Source: JACKOB01 sp024234575
GTDB taxonomy: Bacteria > Pseudomonadota > Gammaproteobacteria > Pseudomonadales > Oleiphilaceae
DNA length: 64,000 bases
Assembly (NCBI GenBank): GCA_051208035.1
Contig: JBPJFZ010000001.1
Coordinates: 587,274-651,273, forward strand
Direction of reading: 5' to 3'
The translations under genes were made by a program, and so were the position numbers. Shown here one piece after another: positions 1 to 7,476 of the stretch. The notes below the pieces were generated by a model. That model was not told where the DNA came from. It saw only the letters and a program-made list of their open reading frames with translations, and did no database searches. The first letter of the stretch is position 1. Each line of letters begins with the position of its first letter.

Positions 1-205
1 CGCTCTGGGCTTCGACTATTACGATGTCGGCCGTCAGACCGGTGCATTAGTGGTACAAATATTTTCAGGAGTTGCGCCGGGTGACCTGCCAGTAAAAGGT
101 ATCAGCAAGCTGGATTTACACCTTAATCCTGGCGCAGCGCAAAGAATGGGCGTTGATCTCGCGCCTGCTCTTTTGGAATCTGCGCAAAAAATTATCTCGA
201 ACTGA
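1..205 (+). CDS. ABC transporter substrate-binding protein, C-terminal part
   Basis: The window opens inside this gene; 67 residues remain before the TGA at 203-205. The tail contains a YDVGRQTGALV segment followed by a lysine/leucine-rich end, as in the periplasmic binding proteins of the TrpX/PF04392 type, which place such a segment shortly before the C-terminus. The gene lies directly upstream of a permease and an ATPase of the matching transporter type, so it is very likely the solute-binding subunit of that importer. The substrate is not evident; relatives are linked to aromatic amino acids in some bacteria, but nothing here proves it. The N-terminus and signal peptide lie outside the window. 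Confidence 0.72.
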   Translation, partial: ALGFDYYDVGRQTGALVVQIFSGVAPGDLPVKGISKLDLHLNPGAAQRMGVDLAPALLESAQKIISN

Positions 206-279
206 CCTTGGTCAATAGTTGGCCTGCTCTCTTATTATAGAGTGAGCTTGCCATATGAGACATTTACTCCTAATTGGAG

Positions 280-313
280 AAGGGCGACCACTACTGTGTT
301 CGCCCTTTTTTCT
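280..313 (+). terminator. Rho-independent terminator after the substrate-binding gene
   Basis: AAGGGCGA (280-287) pairs with TCGCCCTT (300-307) across a 12-base loop and runs straight into a T tract. It sits between the binding-protein gene and the permease gene, so it probably reduces or ends read-through into the membrane subunits. Confidence 0.75.
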
Positions 314-402
314 TTCTTTCATTTTTACATTTGTCCCGCCTACCAAATAGAGATACCCTAGCCTTTTTTTAAAATACACAGCGGTATGTTAACGAGGTTA
401 TT

Positions 403-1296
403 TTGAGTCATATTGCATTTTTTGGCGCCATAGAAATCGGCCTTATTTTTGCCTTGGTAGCCTTTGGCATTTTTATTTCGTTCAGAATTCTCGACTTCCC
501 GGACTTAACCGTCGATGGTAGCTTCCCTCTGGGGGCGGCGGTTTCTGCCACAATGATTGTTAATGACATTAACCCCTGGATTGCAACCCTTTGCGCAGTC
601 GCAGCAGGTTGCGCGGCAGGCTTTATCACAGCCTGGATGAATGTCAGACTGAAAATCCTTAACCTGCTGGCATCGATATTAACGATGATCGCGCTCTATT
701 CGATTAATCTGCGCATCATGGGCAAACCCAATGTAGCTTTGTTAGGTGAAGAAACACTATTAACTCCCATCGAAAATCTGGGCCTTGCTTATTATCTGGT
801 CAGCCCTATTACATTTCTTGTTGTGGCACTTGTCATTCTGGCCCTGCTTAGCCTGTTTTTTCGTACTGAAGTTGGACTGGCCATGCGAGCCACTGGTGCC
901 AACCCGCAAATGGCACGGGCTCAAGGCATTTCCACAAGTTTTATGATTTATCTCGGCATGGCAATTTCCAACGGTCTGGTTGCACTTGGCGGCGCTTTAT
1001 TTGCTCAAAGCCAAGGTTCTGCCGATGTAACAATGGGCGTAGGTATTATCGTTGTGGGTCTTGCCTCGGTGATTGGTGGCGAAGCTATCTTCAGCACGCG
1101 AACAATGCTGTTAAGCTTGATAGCCTGCCTGCTTGGCGCCCTTCTCTACCGCCTAGTTATAGCCGCAGCATTGAATATGGATGTGATGGGAATTGAAGCA
1201 CAGGACCTCAACCTGATTACATCCGTATTAGTCGCCCTTGCCATTGTTTTACCGGGTGCTAAAAGTTCGTTAAAGTCACTGCTGGTGAAGAATTGA
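403..1296 (+). CDS. ABC transporter permease
   Basis: A 297-residue polytopic membrane protein with about eight to nine hydrophobic segments, beginning with a helix at residues 5-28. It resembles the BPD_transp_2 (branched-chain amino acid/TrpY-like) permeases: DFPDLTVDGSFPLGAA near the N-terminus and an AMRATGANPQMARAQGI stretch around residue 160, which is the cytoplasmic coupling loop of this family. The start is a TTG preceded by ACGAGG; no better ATG exists upstream. The stop is one base from the next gene's ATG, so permease and ATPase are translationally coupled. It should form the inner-membrane channel for the substrate delivered by the gene at the left edge. Confidence 0.87.
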   Translation: MSHIAFFGAIEIGLIFALVAFGIFISFRILDFPDLTVDGSFPLGAAVSATMIVNDINPWIATLCAVAAGCAAGFITAWMNVRLKILNLLASILTMIALYSINLRIMGKPNVALLGEETLLTPIENLGLAYYLVSPITFLVVALVILALLSLFFRTEVGLAMRATGANPQMARAQGISTSFMIYLGMAISNGLVALGGALFAQSQGSADVTMGVGIIVVGLASVIGGEAIFSTRTMLLSLIACLLGALLYRLVIAAALNMDVMGIEAQDLNLITSVLVALAIVLPGAKSSLKSLLVKN

Positions 1297-1297
1297 T

Positions 1298-2092
1298 ATG
1301 ATTAGTATTCGTGATATCCATGTCACCTTTGGCAAAGCCACTCCTTTAGAAAACCACGTGTTAAAAGGGATTGATCTAGACATTCCAAAATCACAGTTTG
1401 TGACAGTAATCGGCAGCAATGGCGCAGGTAAGTCAACTTTGCTTAATACGTTGTCTGGCGAAGTCTCTGTCGACCAAGGCAGCATTGTGATTAGTGAGAC
1501 CGACTGCACAAAGCTAAAAACGCACCAGCGGGCAAAATGGATTGGGCGTGTATTTCAAGACCCGAAGGCTGGCACTTGCGAAAACCTGACCATACTAGAA
1601 AATTTATCGCTCTCATTGCAACGGGGCGAAAAAAGAAGCCTGCGTAACTTTGCCAACAGCAATCAGGTCGAGATCTTCGAGTCACGCCTGCGCACGCTTG
1701 GCTTAGGATTGGAAACACGCCTTAACGACAAAATGGGGCTCCTTTCCGGCGGGCAGCGACAAGCGATCAGTTTATTGATGGCCACCAACAAACCTTGTGA
1801 TCTGCTGCTACTTGATGAGCACACCGCCGCCCTTGACCCTAAAACAGCCAGGTTTGTTATGGAACTCACCGAAAAAATTATCGCCGAGCAACAGCTCACA
1901 GCCTTGATGGTGACACACAGCATGCGCCAGGCTTTGGACTTTGGCGACAGAACCATCATGTTGCACGCGGGTCGTATTGCTTTTGATGTTGGCTCCAACG
2001 AAAGACAGAATCTGGATGTTCCTGATTTACTTCGTCTGTTCGAGAAAAATCAAGGGGAAGCCATCAGTGACGACAGTCTTTTGCTTGGCTAA
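1298..2092 (+). CDS. ABC transporter ATP-binding protein
   Basis: A 264-residue nucleotide-binding subunit. Walker A is GSNGAGKST near residue 40, the Q-loop is VFQDP, the ABC signature is LSGGQRQ near residue 150 and Walker B is LLLLDEHTAALD near 170, followed by the switch histidine in MVTHSM. All catalytic motifs are intact. It follows the permease by one base and completes the importer. It converges on the kinase gene with 8 bases between the stops. Confidence 0.93.
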   Translation: MISIRDIHVTFGKATPLENHVLKGIDLDIPKSQFVTVIGSNGAGKSTLLNTLSGEVSVDQGSIVISETDCTKLKTHQRAKWIGRVFQDPKAGTCENLTILENLSLSLQRGEKRSLRNFANSNQVEIFESRLRTLGLGLETRLNDKMGLLSGGQRQAISLLMATNKPCDLLLLDEHTAALDPKTARFVMELTEKIIAEQQLTALMVTHSMRQALDFGDRTIMLHAGRIAFDVGSNERQNLDVPDLLRLFEKNQGEAISDDSLLLG

Positions 2093-2100
2093 CGCAGAAG

Positions 2101-3855
2101 TTAATGAAACATTCCCAGCTTAGCCAGCCAACTCGCTAACGTGGCTTTGACAAGCTCATCGCCCCCCATAACAAACAAAATATTAAAGGCAAAAGAGGCA
2201 ATAATCAGAACACCGAGCACTAGATGCAACCATGTAACAGTGCTGGCTTTCTCTTTTTTGGCAGGCTGATGCGTCCGGTCACGTATCTGTGTACGCTCAT
2301 CGTCGTCATTAAGAGTAACTCTCGCCGGGGCATCGCCGGTAAATTCGATAATTTCTGACAAAACGGCATCCATACTTTGGGGTCTCCGCTCTGCCATAGG
2401 TTCAAGCATCCGTGTAATCAGTTGCTGTAAGATCTGCGGCAGATCAAGAAACGTTTTGCCGCGAATAAGCCTGCCGTCTTTATACTCCGGCGGTACGCCT
2501 ATCAACATATGGTGAAATATTGCCCCTAGTGAGAATATATCGGACATTTCAGACACCTCTTCGCCTTTTAAGCGATACCAGTTATGTCTGGCTTCACCGT
2601 CGACATAATGTTCATCCAGCGCAAAGTCTGTCAGTTTTACTTGCAGGTTAGAGGTAAGAAGAATATTGCTGGGCCGCAGATTGCCATGGATGACACGATT
2701 ACGGTGGGCAAACGCCAGCCCTTCACTCATTTGTCTCGCCAAGGGGGCAAACTCTTCGACTGAAAAACGGTCGAGCATGCGGTCTTGCAATGCACCACCA
2801 CTGACATACTCCATAACAATGATAAATACAGACTCTTTTTTCGAAGCGCCATATATATTAATAATATTCTTATGCTTCAACTGACTGAGAATTTTGGCTT
2901 CTTTGTATCCCGCAAAACTATTATTTTTCTTTTTAATCACTAAAAGGTTGTGACCACGGCGATCTTCAAACAAAAACACCGAGCCATGCTTCGTTTCTTT
3001 AATAACATCCAGCAACGAGAACTTTTGCTTAATATCGGATAAGCCTTCGTCAGCGCGGGCCATCTGTGCCGTGCCCAGATGTTTGCCACGATGTGTCAGC
3101 AACAATCGGTTCTTAACATCTTCAACCGATGCCGGGCGATCTGAAGGACTCTCCGTCAGGCACTCAAGCACCAGGTCATTTAGTGTTCCGGCAAGTTTGG
3201 GTTCATAATTTGCGGGGGGCTGACAACCTACAGCGGGCATACGCCCGGTAAAAAGCTTGTACATCATCACACCAAGGCTATAGATATCACTTTGCTCGGT
3301 CGTGTGATGCGCTGATATTTTTTGTTCCGGTGCCATGTAACCTTCTGTCCCCAAAATAAGATTGGTTTCAGAGCTACGACCTTTTTCATCTTCAAAAAAG
3401 GTGGCAATGCCAAAGTCGAGTAACCTCGCATTGCCTTCGTCGTCAATGATTACGTTGGCGGGTTTTATGTCCCGATGAATAATGCCAGCCTTATGTGCAT
3501 ACGCAAGACCTTTACAGATTTGCACCATCAAGTCTATTTTTCGATTAAAGGTTAGCGTGTTTTCATTGATCAGATCAGCGAGGTTTTTCCCCTCAACATA
3601 CTCCATAACGAAGACCGGGCGTCCTTTACTGGTCGTCCCCTTGTCGATAACGTGAATGATGTTTGGGTGATTGAGCCTGGCAACAATTAATGATTCACGC
3701 TGAAACCGCTTGCGCACAGAAGGGTGTGTAGAAAGCTGCTTGCTTAACACTTTAATAGCAACGGGGCGGTCAAGCGATTTCTGAATACCACGATAAACAG
3801 TGGCCATACCACCTTCACCGATTTTCTCCAGGTACTCGTAACGCCCTTCTTTCAT
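2101..3855 (-). CDS. Membrane-anchored Ser/Thr protein kinase with a second, degenerate kinase domain
   Basis: 584 residues. The first domain (about residues 5-265) is an intact PknB-like kinase: GEGGMATVYRG glycine loop, VAIK lysine, HRDIKPANV catalytic loop and DFGIA. The second (about 280-510) keeps the fold (VIKKK, MEYVSGG, SDIFSLG) but the catalytic loop reads HGNLRPSN and DFG reads DFA, so it lacks the catalytic aspartate and is probably a pseudokinase. A single transmembrane helix lies near the C-terminus (LHLVLGVLIIASFAFNILFV), leaving only a short tail outside. I chose the ATG at 3855, which has an AGG nine bases upstream; a TTG three codons earlier is less likely. The PP2C gene lies 111 bases upstream on the same strand and the FHA gene beyond it, which points to one phospho-threonine signalling unit. 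Confidence 0.88.
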   Translation of the reverse strand: MKEGRYEYLEKIGEGGMATVYRGIQKSLDRPVAIKVLSKQLSTHPSVRKRFQRESLIVARLNHPNIIHVIDKGTTSKGRPVFVMEYVEGKNLADLINENTLTFNRKIDLMVQICKGLAYAHKAGIIHRDIKPANVIIDDEGNARLLDFGIATFFEDEKGRSSETNLILGTEGYMAPEQKISAHHTTEQSDIYSLGVMMYKLFTGRMPAVGCQPPANYEPKLAGTLNDLVLECLTESPSDRPASVEDVKNRLLLTHRGKHLGTAQMARADEGLSDIKQKFSLLDVIKETKHGSVFLFEDRRGHNLLVIKKKNNSFAGYKEAKILSQLKHKNIINIYGASKKESVFIIVMEYVSGGALQDRMLDRFSVEEFAPLARQMSEGLAFAHRNRVIHGNLRPSNILLTSNLQVKLTDFALDEHYVDGEARHNWYRLKGEEVSEMSDIFSLGAIFHHMLIGVPPEYKDGRLIRGKTFLDLPQILQQLITRMLEPMAERRPQSMDAVLSEIIEFTGDAPARVTLNDDDERTQIRDRTHQPAKKEKASTVTWLHLVLGVLIIASFAFNILFVMGGDELVKATLASWLAKLGMFH

Positions 3856-3966
3856 TCGCAACAACCTGCAATAAACTTACGGGGCTTCAAAACTGATTGC
3901 AGTTTTATCAATGCTGGCATCAGCCTAGACATCACCACTGCTTTCGCTGATCTTGTCACGATTGCT

Positions 3967-4677
3967 CTATTCATCTTTGGTGTAGCGCATCAGAATGGCT
4001 GTAATGTTGTCCGTGCCGCCAGCATCCAGCGCCAGCTGAATCATGTCATCAAGGGATTTTTCCAATGACAGCTTCTGGGCTAGAACATCTTCAAGCGTAC
4101 TATCGGGCACCAGACCACACAAACCATCAGTGCATAACAACAGCTCATCGCCATCATTGAGTGAACCAGAAACCGTCTCAATACGCAGTAACTCTATTTC
4201 ACCACTGCCCAATGCGTGCATGAGCACATGTCGCATAGGATGGTTGTTGGCATCCTCAAGGCTGATTGCCTCTTCATCCAGCAGCTGCTGGGCATAGTTG
4301 TGATCTCGCGTTAATCGCTGCAGATACTCACCGTTCCACTGGTAAGCCCGACTATCACCAACCCACGAAACTTCCCACGCATTTTGGTGAATCTTACAAA
4401 CTACCACCGTTGTTGCCATACCTTGAAAGTCCGGGTTATCTTCACCTGCCTTCAGAATGGTTTTATGGGCATCCATAATAGCTTCCTGAATAGATGCCCC
4501 CTGCCTGACGCGACGATCAATGGTCTGTGCAGTTAACTGACTGGCGATTTCACCATTGCGATTGCCACCCACACCATCGGCTACAATCCAAATCTCATGT
4601 TCGGGATCAACGAAGAACGAGTCCTCATTTTTTTTCCGCACTTTACCTATATCCGATGTGGCGGCAAACTCAATCAT
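3967..4677 (-). CDS. PP2C-family Ser/Thr protein phosphatase
   Basis: 236 residues, a stand-alone PPM/PP2C catalytic domain. The metal-binding motifs are all visible: RKKNEDSFF near residue 20, VADGVGGNRNGE near 40, LLLCTDGL near 175 and GGTDNITAI near the end. It removes phosphate from Ser/Thr residues and is the natural antagonist of the kinase transcribed downstream of it. The start at 4677 is supported by a GGGGGG purine run just upstream; a TTG ten codons earlier lacks such a site. No membrane segment is present, so it is cytosolic. It is divergent from the FHA gene across 228 bases. Confidence 0.92.
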   Translation of the reverse strand: MIEFAATSDIGKVRKKNEDSFFVDPEHEIWIVADGVGGNRNGEIASQLTAQTIDRRVRQGASIQEAIMDAHKTILKAGEDNPDFQGMATTVVVCKIHQNAWEVSWVGDSRAYQWNGEYLQRLTRDHNYAQQLLDEEAISLEDANNHPMRHVLMHALGSGEIELLRIETVSGSLNDGDELLLCTDGLCGLVPDSTLEDVLAQKLSLEKSLDDMIQLALDAGGTDNITAILMRYTKDE

Positions 4678-4905
4678 ATTCACCCCCCACTCGCTTCGCC
4701 CTGTCAAACATATTCATTTCCAATCATGATTCGCGTCACTCGCAAGCATACGCAACTACGTTGATTTAAGTATAGGCAAAGAAACGCTTTTTCCGAGAAT
4801 TTACACAAAAAACAAGACATTCCAACGAATTTTAGCTTCAACTTTTACATCAGACGCTATACTTTTAAGCAGGGTTCACTCAGGTTTGTGAAAAAGGATA
4901 AATTC

Positions 4906-5832
4906 ATGCACAAATTACAGTTTAGGGATCGTAGACAGGAGCCGGTCTGGCTGGTCGATGAAAACTTCACTATTGGTAAAAATAAAACGAATAGTCTTGT
5001 CATCGATGCACCATCTATCAGTGATAAGCATGCAGAAATTGTTCAGCAAAACAGAAAGATGCTGATTCGAGACCTGGGTGCAGAAAAAGGTATATTTATT
5101 AATGGTGTTCGCGTTATTGGCGAGCACCCTCTCAGCCCTGGCAACATTATTAAGCTGGGAGATGTTGAGCTGGAGATTGTTGACCCCAAACATGTCAGTG
5201 CGCCCCCTGCAGAAGAAGAGGCGGAATGGAAACTTCTGGCAACCGCTAGCTGGATGAATGGTCAGACGTTTGAAGTGCGCGGTTCTATGGTATTGGGGCG
5301 CGATAGCGCTTGTGACATTGCCATTCCGGTAGAACACCTATCCCGAAGGCACGCGGAATTGTCTGTTCAAGGAGCGAGACTCGTCGTTAAAGACCTCGAC
5401 TCATCCAATGGCACTTTCGTGAATGGTGAACGTGTTGAAGAGGCCACACTAAAACCTGGTGATAAACTAAAATTTGACGTTATTACCTTTACTGTGCAGG
5501 GCCCAGACCATGACCCTAACAAAACAATCATTCGCCAGGCGGTAGACTTCAAAAAAGAAGTTCAGGAAGAGCTGCGTAAAAGAGCGGAGCTGGAGGCAAA
5601 GAAAGCAGCTGAAGCGGCTAAAGCACCACCGGTGGCGAAAGCCTCTGCGCCGAAAGCTGCCCCCAAAGAAAGTGCGAGAAAGCAAAACCGGCCGATGGCT
5701 GTCACTGGCAAAAAAGAGGACTCCTGGATAACAGAGGCACCGAGCGCAGCGGGTAAATCTTCGAAAGCCATTATTATTGCAATGGTTATCATTGCCGCAG
5801 TGGCGGGGGCAGCGGCAATGTTTCTTACTTAA
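4906..5832 (+). CDS. Double FHA-domain protein with C-terminal membrane anchor
   Basis: 308 residues. Two forkhead-associated phosphothreonine-binding domains occupy roughly residues 20-90 (SISDKHAEI, ADGK-type loop replaced by GAEKGIFINGVRV) and 125-200 (GRDSACDI, LSRRHAEL, DLDSSNGTFVNGERV, the canonical FHA core). An Ala/Lys-rich linker follows (residues 220-285), ending in one transmembrane helix (AIIIAMVIIAAVAGAAAMFL) that holds the tandem FHA head at the inner face of the membrane. The ATG at 4906 has AAGGAT eight bases upstream; a GTG six codons earlier is weaker. It is divergent from the PP2C and kinase genes, whose phosphorylated products it probably binds. It is convergent with, and overlaps by a few bases, the AraC-MGMT gene. 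Confidence 0.88.
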   Translation: MHKLQFRDRRQEPVWLVDENFTIGKNKTNSLVIDAPSISDKHAEIVQQNRKMLIRDLGAEKGIFINGVRVIGEHPLSPGNIIKLGDVELEIVDPKHVSAPPAEEEAEWKLLATASWMNGQTFEVRGSMVLGRDSACDIAIPVEHLSRRHAELSVQGARLVVKDLDSSNGTFVNGERVEEATLKPGDKLKFDVITFTVQGPDHDPNKTIIRQAVDFKKEVQEELRKRAELEAKKAAEAAKAPPVAKASAPKAAPKESARKQNRPMAVTGKKEDSWITEAPSAAGKSSKAIIIAMVIIAAVAGAAAMFLT

Positions 5833-6767
5833 ACCCGACACAACTCATGCGCCAGCATCACTTGCTTGCGCATGGGCCCCCACCGATAATTTCCTGGTTC
5901 TCCCGACTTCTGCAATACCCGGTGACAGGGAATTAACCACGCAACTTTATTCGCACCAATCGCACTTCCCACCGCTCTTGACGCATTGGGGGCGCCTATT
6001 GCCTTAGCGACATCTGCATACGAAACCACGTGCCCCTGCGGAATGCGCAGTAATGCTTCCCAGACCTTTAGCTGAAAAGGGCTACCTTGTAACTGCACTG
6101 CCAGAACTCCCGCACCAGTCTCTGTCCTGACCATTGCAGAGTCTTTCTTTGTTGATGCAGCCTGTGCTGGACAGGCATCAGCAAGACGCTGTAAATGCGG
6201 TGCCAGGTTAAGATCAATATAGGCATCATCACGATGCAGCTCTGCCGCAGGCCAGCATTCAACGATTTCATCCAAACAACGTGACGTATCCTCTTGCGGT
6301 GAAAACGCCAGATAACAAAGCCCTTTTTTTGAAAACGCAGCAACTGCCAACCCAAATACTGTATCCAGCAACCCCACCGTTAAGGTTTCACCATTACCTT
6401 TCTTTTTGTATTCGCCCGGCGTCACACTCTCCCAGCGAAGCATCAAGTCATGCGCTCGACCAGCTCCAGACAGGCCTGCGTCTAAACTCGCAGCAAAAAC
6501 AGATGCATTTTGGTCAAGGCAGCTTTTAAGGTGTTCCTTCGTCAAGAAGGCAACGTATTGCGTTGGCGTCACACCCGCCCACCGCTTGAACAATCTCTGC
6601 ATGTGGGTTTCGCTCATCCCGACAGAAGCCGCAACCTCAGCCAGACCCGGCTGATGATTCCAGTTGCTTTGAACAAACTCAATCGCTTGGGCAACTCGCT
6701 GGTAATCCTTATTACGTGGATATGCATCGGTCGTTGACGACGCAGGCATGGGCAGTTCGCTGGTCAT
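5829..6767 (-). CDS. AraC-type regulator fused to O6-alkylguanine-DNA methyltransferase (Ada-like, lacking the N-terminal zinc domain)
   Basis: 312 residues. Residues about 20-115 form an AraC-family helix-turn-helix pair (VAASVGMSETHMQRLFKRW, then VTPTQYVAFLTK). Residues about 130-310 form a methyltransferase domain ending in the methyl-acceptor motif IPCHRVL, preceded by the GHVVSYADVAKAIG DNA-binding helix. E. coli Ada carries an additional cysteine-rich N-terminal domain that senses methyl phosphotriesters; it is absent here, so how the regulator is triggered is open. The protein repairs O6-methylguanine and probably regulates repair genes. Start ATG 6767 follows a GGGGGAA run. Its stop overlaps the end of the FHA gene. 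Confidence 0.88.
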   Translation of the reverse strand: MTSELPMPASSTTDAYPRNKDYQRVAQAIEFVQSNWNHQPGLAEVAASVGMSETHMQRLFKRWAGVTPTQYVAFLTKEHLKSCLDQNASVFAASLDAGLSGAGRAHDLMLRWESVTPGEYKKKGNGETLTVGLLDTVFGLAVAAFSKKGLCYLAFSPQEDTSRCLDEIVECWPAAELHRDDAYIDLNLAPHLQRLADACPAQAASTKKDSAMVRTETGAGVLAVQLQGSPFQLKVWEALLRIPQGHVVSYADVAKAIGAPNASRAVGSAIGANKVAWLIPCHRVLQKSGEPGNYRWGPMRKQVMLAHELCRV

Positions 6768-6892
6768 ATTTCCCCCGATAAATAAAAGTGACTGGATACA
6801 TGATATGCATCGACCATATCTGGCACCACCCGATTTCTACCAAAGGGAATAAAGGAGGGATAAATACAAAATCAAAAGACAAAACATCAACA

Positions 6893-6914
6893 CCAGCTTA
6901 TCGAAATAAGCTGG
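6893..6914 (-). terminator. Hairpin terminator after the 89-residue gene
   Basis: A perfect 9-bp stem, CCAGCTTAT / ATAAGCTGG, closed by a four-base loop that reads TTCG on the minus strand. It starts 18 bases after the stop of the minus-strand gene that ends at 6933 and is followed on that strand by a T-rich stretch. Confidence 0.6.
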
Positions 6915-6932
6915 TCGGGTCATGGAGCTTAA

Positions 6933-7202
6933 CTATACTGCCTGCTTCATCATCACCATGTTTTTCATTGGTGCGCTGATGCTAAATTCGCGGCTCAAAT
7001 AATCCCGAACGTGGTCAGAACAGTTTATATAGAAAAGCATAAAGTCCCTCTTGGTTTCAATATCATGCGATGAGGAAGAAAAGAGCAGCAGCTCGATGAC
7101 GTCTTTCTCATTGGTAAGCCGAAACTTTTGGGAATACTTAGATCTTGCCCTCGAAGCCAAACGCTTCAGGTAATAAATGCTTGTTTGATTAAAAATCAAC
7201 AT
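6933..7202 (-). CDS. Small uncharacterised protein (89 aa)
   Basis: I do not recognise a family. It starts MLIFNQTSIYYLKRLASRAR and is basic in the first third (KRLASRARSKYSQKFR), then has a mixed helical stretch (DVIELLLFSSSSHD) and ends MKNMVMMKQAV. There is no signal peptide or membrane helix. A GGGAGG ribosome-binding site eight bases before the ATG at 7202 is the strongest evidence that this is a real gene, and it fixes the start although the frame stays open for 17 more codons. A perfect hairpin terminator follows the stop. It is in the same orientation as the histidine kinase gene 274 bases upstream but probably has its own promoter. Confidence 0.55.
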   Translation of the reverse strand: MLIFNQTSIYYLKRLASRARSKYSQKFRLTNEKDVIELLLFSSSSHDIETKRDFMLFYINCSDHVRDYLSREFSISAPMKNMVMMKQAV

Positions 7203-7476
7203 GTATGAGCCTCCCGTAAACATATCGTTTTTATTATTATCAATGTACTGCATACTGAGTGCTGTCGGTCCGCCTTACTGAAACACCAGTTTCCAGAATT
7301 AGACACACCAAACATGACAACCCATTACTTAATTATTTAGCTCATAAGCGCCATTACCACAAGGGAGTAGCGCCTTTATTTACCAATTTTCTAACAAACA
7401 GCCAAAAGTGCCGCCTATGCTTATACACTTTGGCTATCTATGACTCTTCTACGACAGCATTATTAGATTGGATCAC
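7203..7476. other. Intergenic region with a candidate terminator
   Basis: No gene is visible. A hairpin with one bulge (AGCCAAAAGTG at 7400-7410 with CACTTTGGCT at 7426-7435) lies downstream of the histidine kinase gene on the minus strand and is followed there by a moderately T-rich stretch, so it may end kinase transcription. The promoter of the 89-residue gene should lie in the left part. Confidence 0.35.

Noticed and set aside
2101..5832. Type VI secretion threonine-phosphorylation cluster
   Set aside because: No tss/tag structural genes are present, and the kinase has a pseudokinase domain; a general signalling unit is the safer call.
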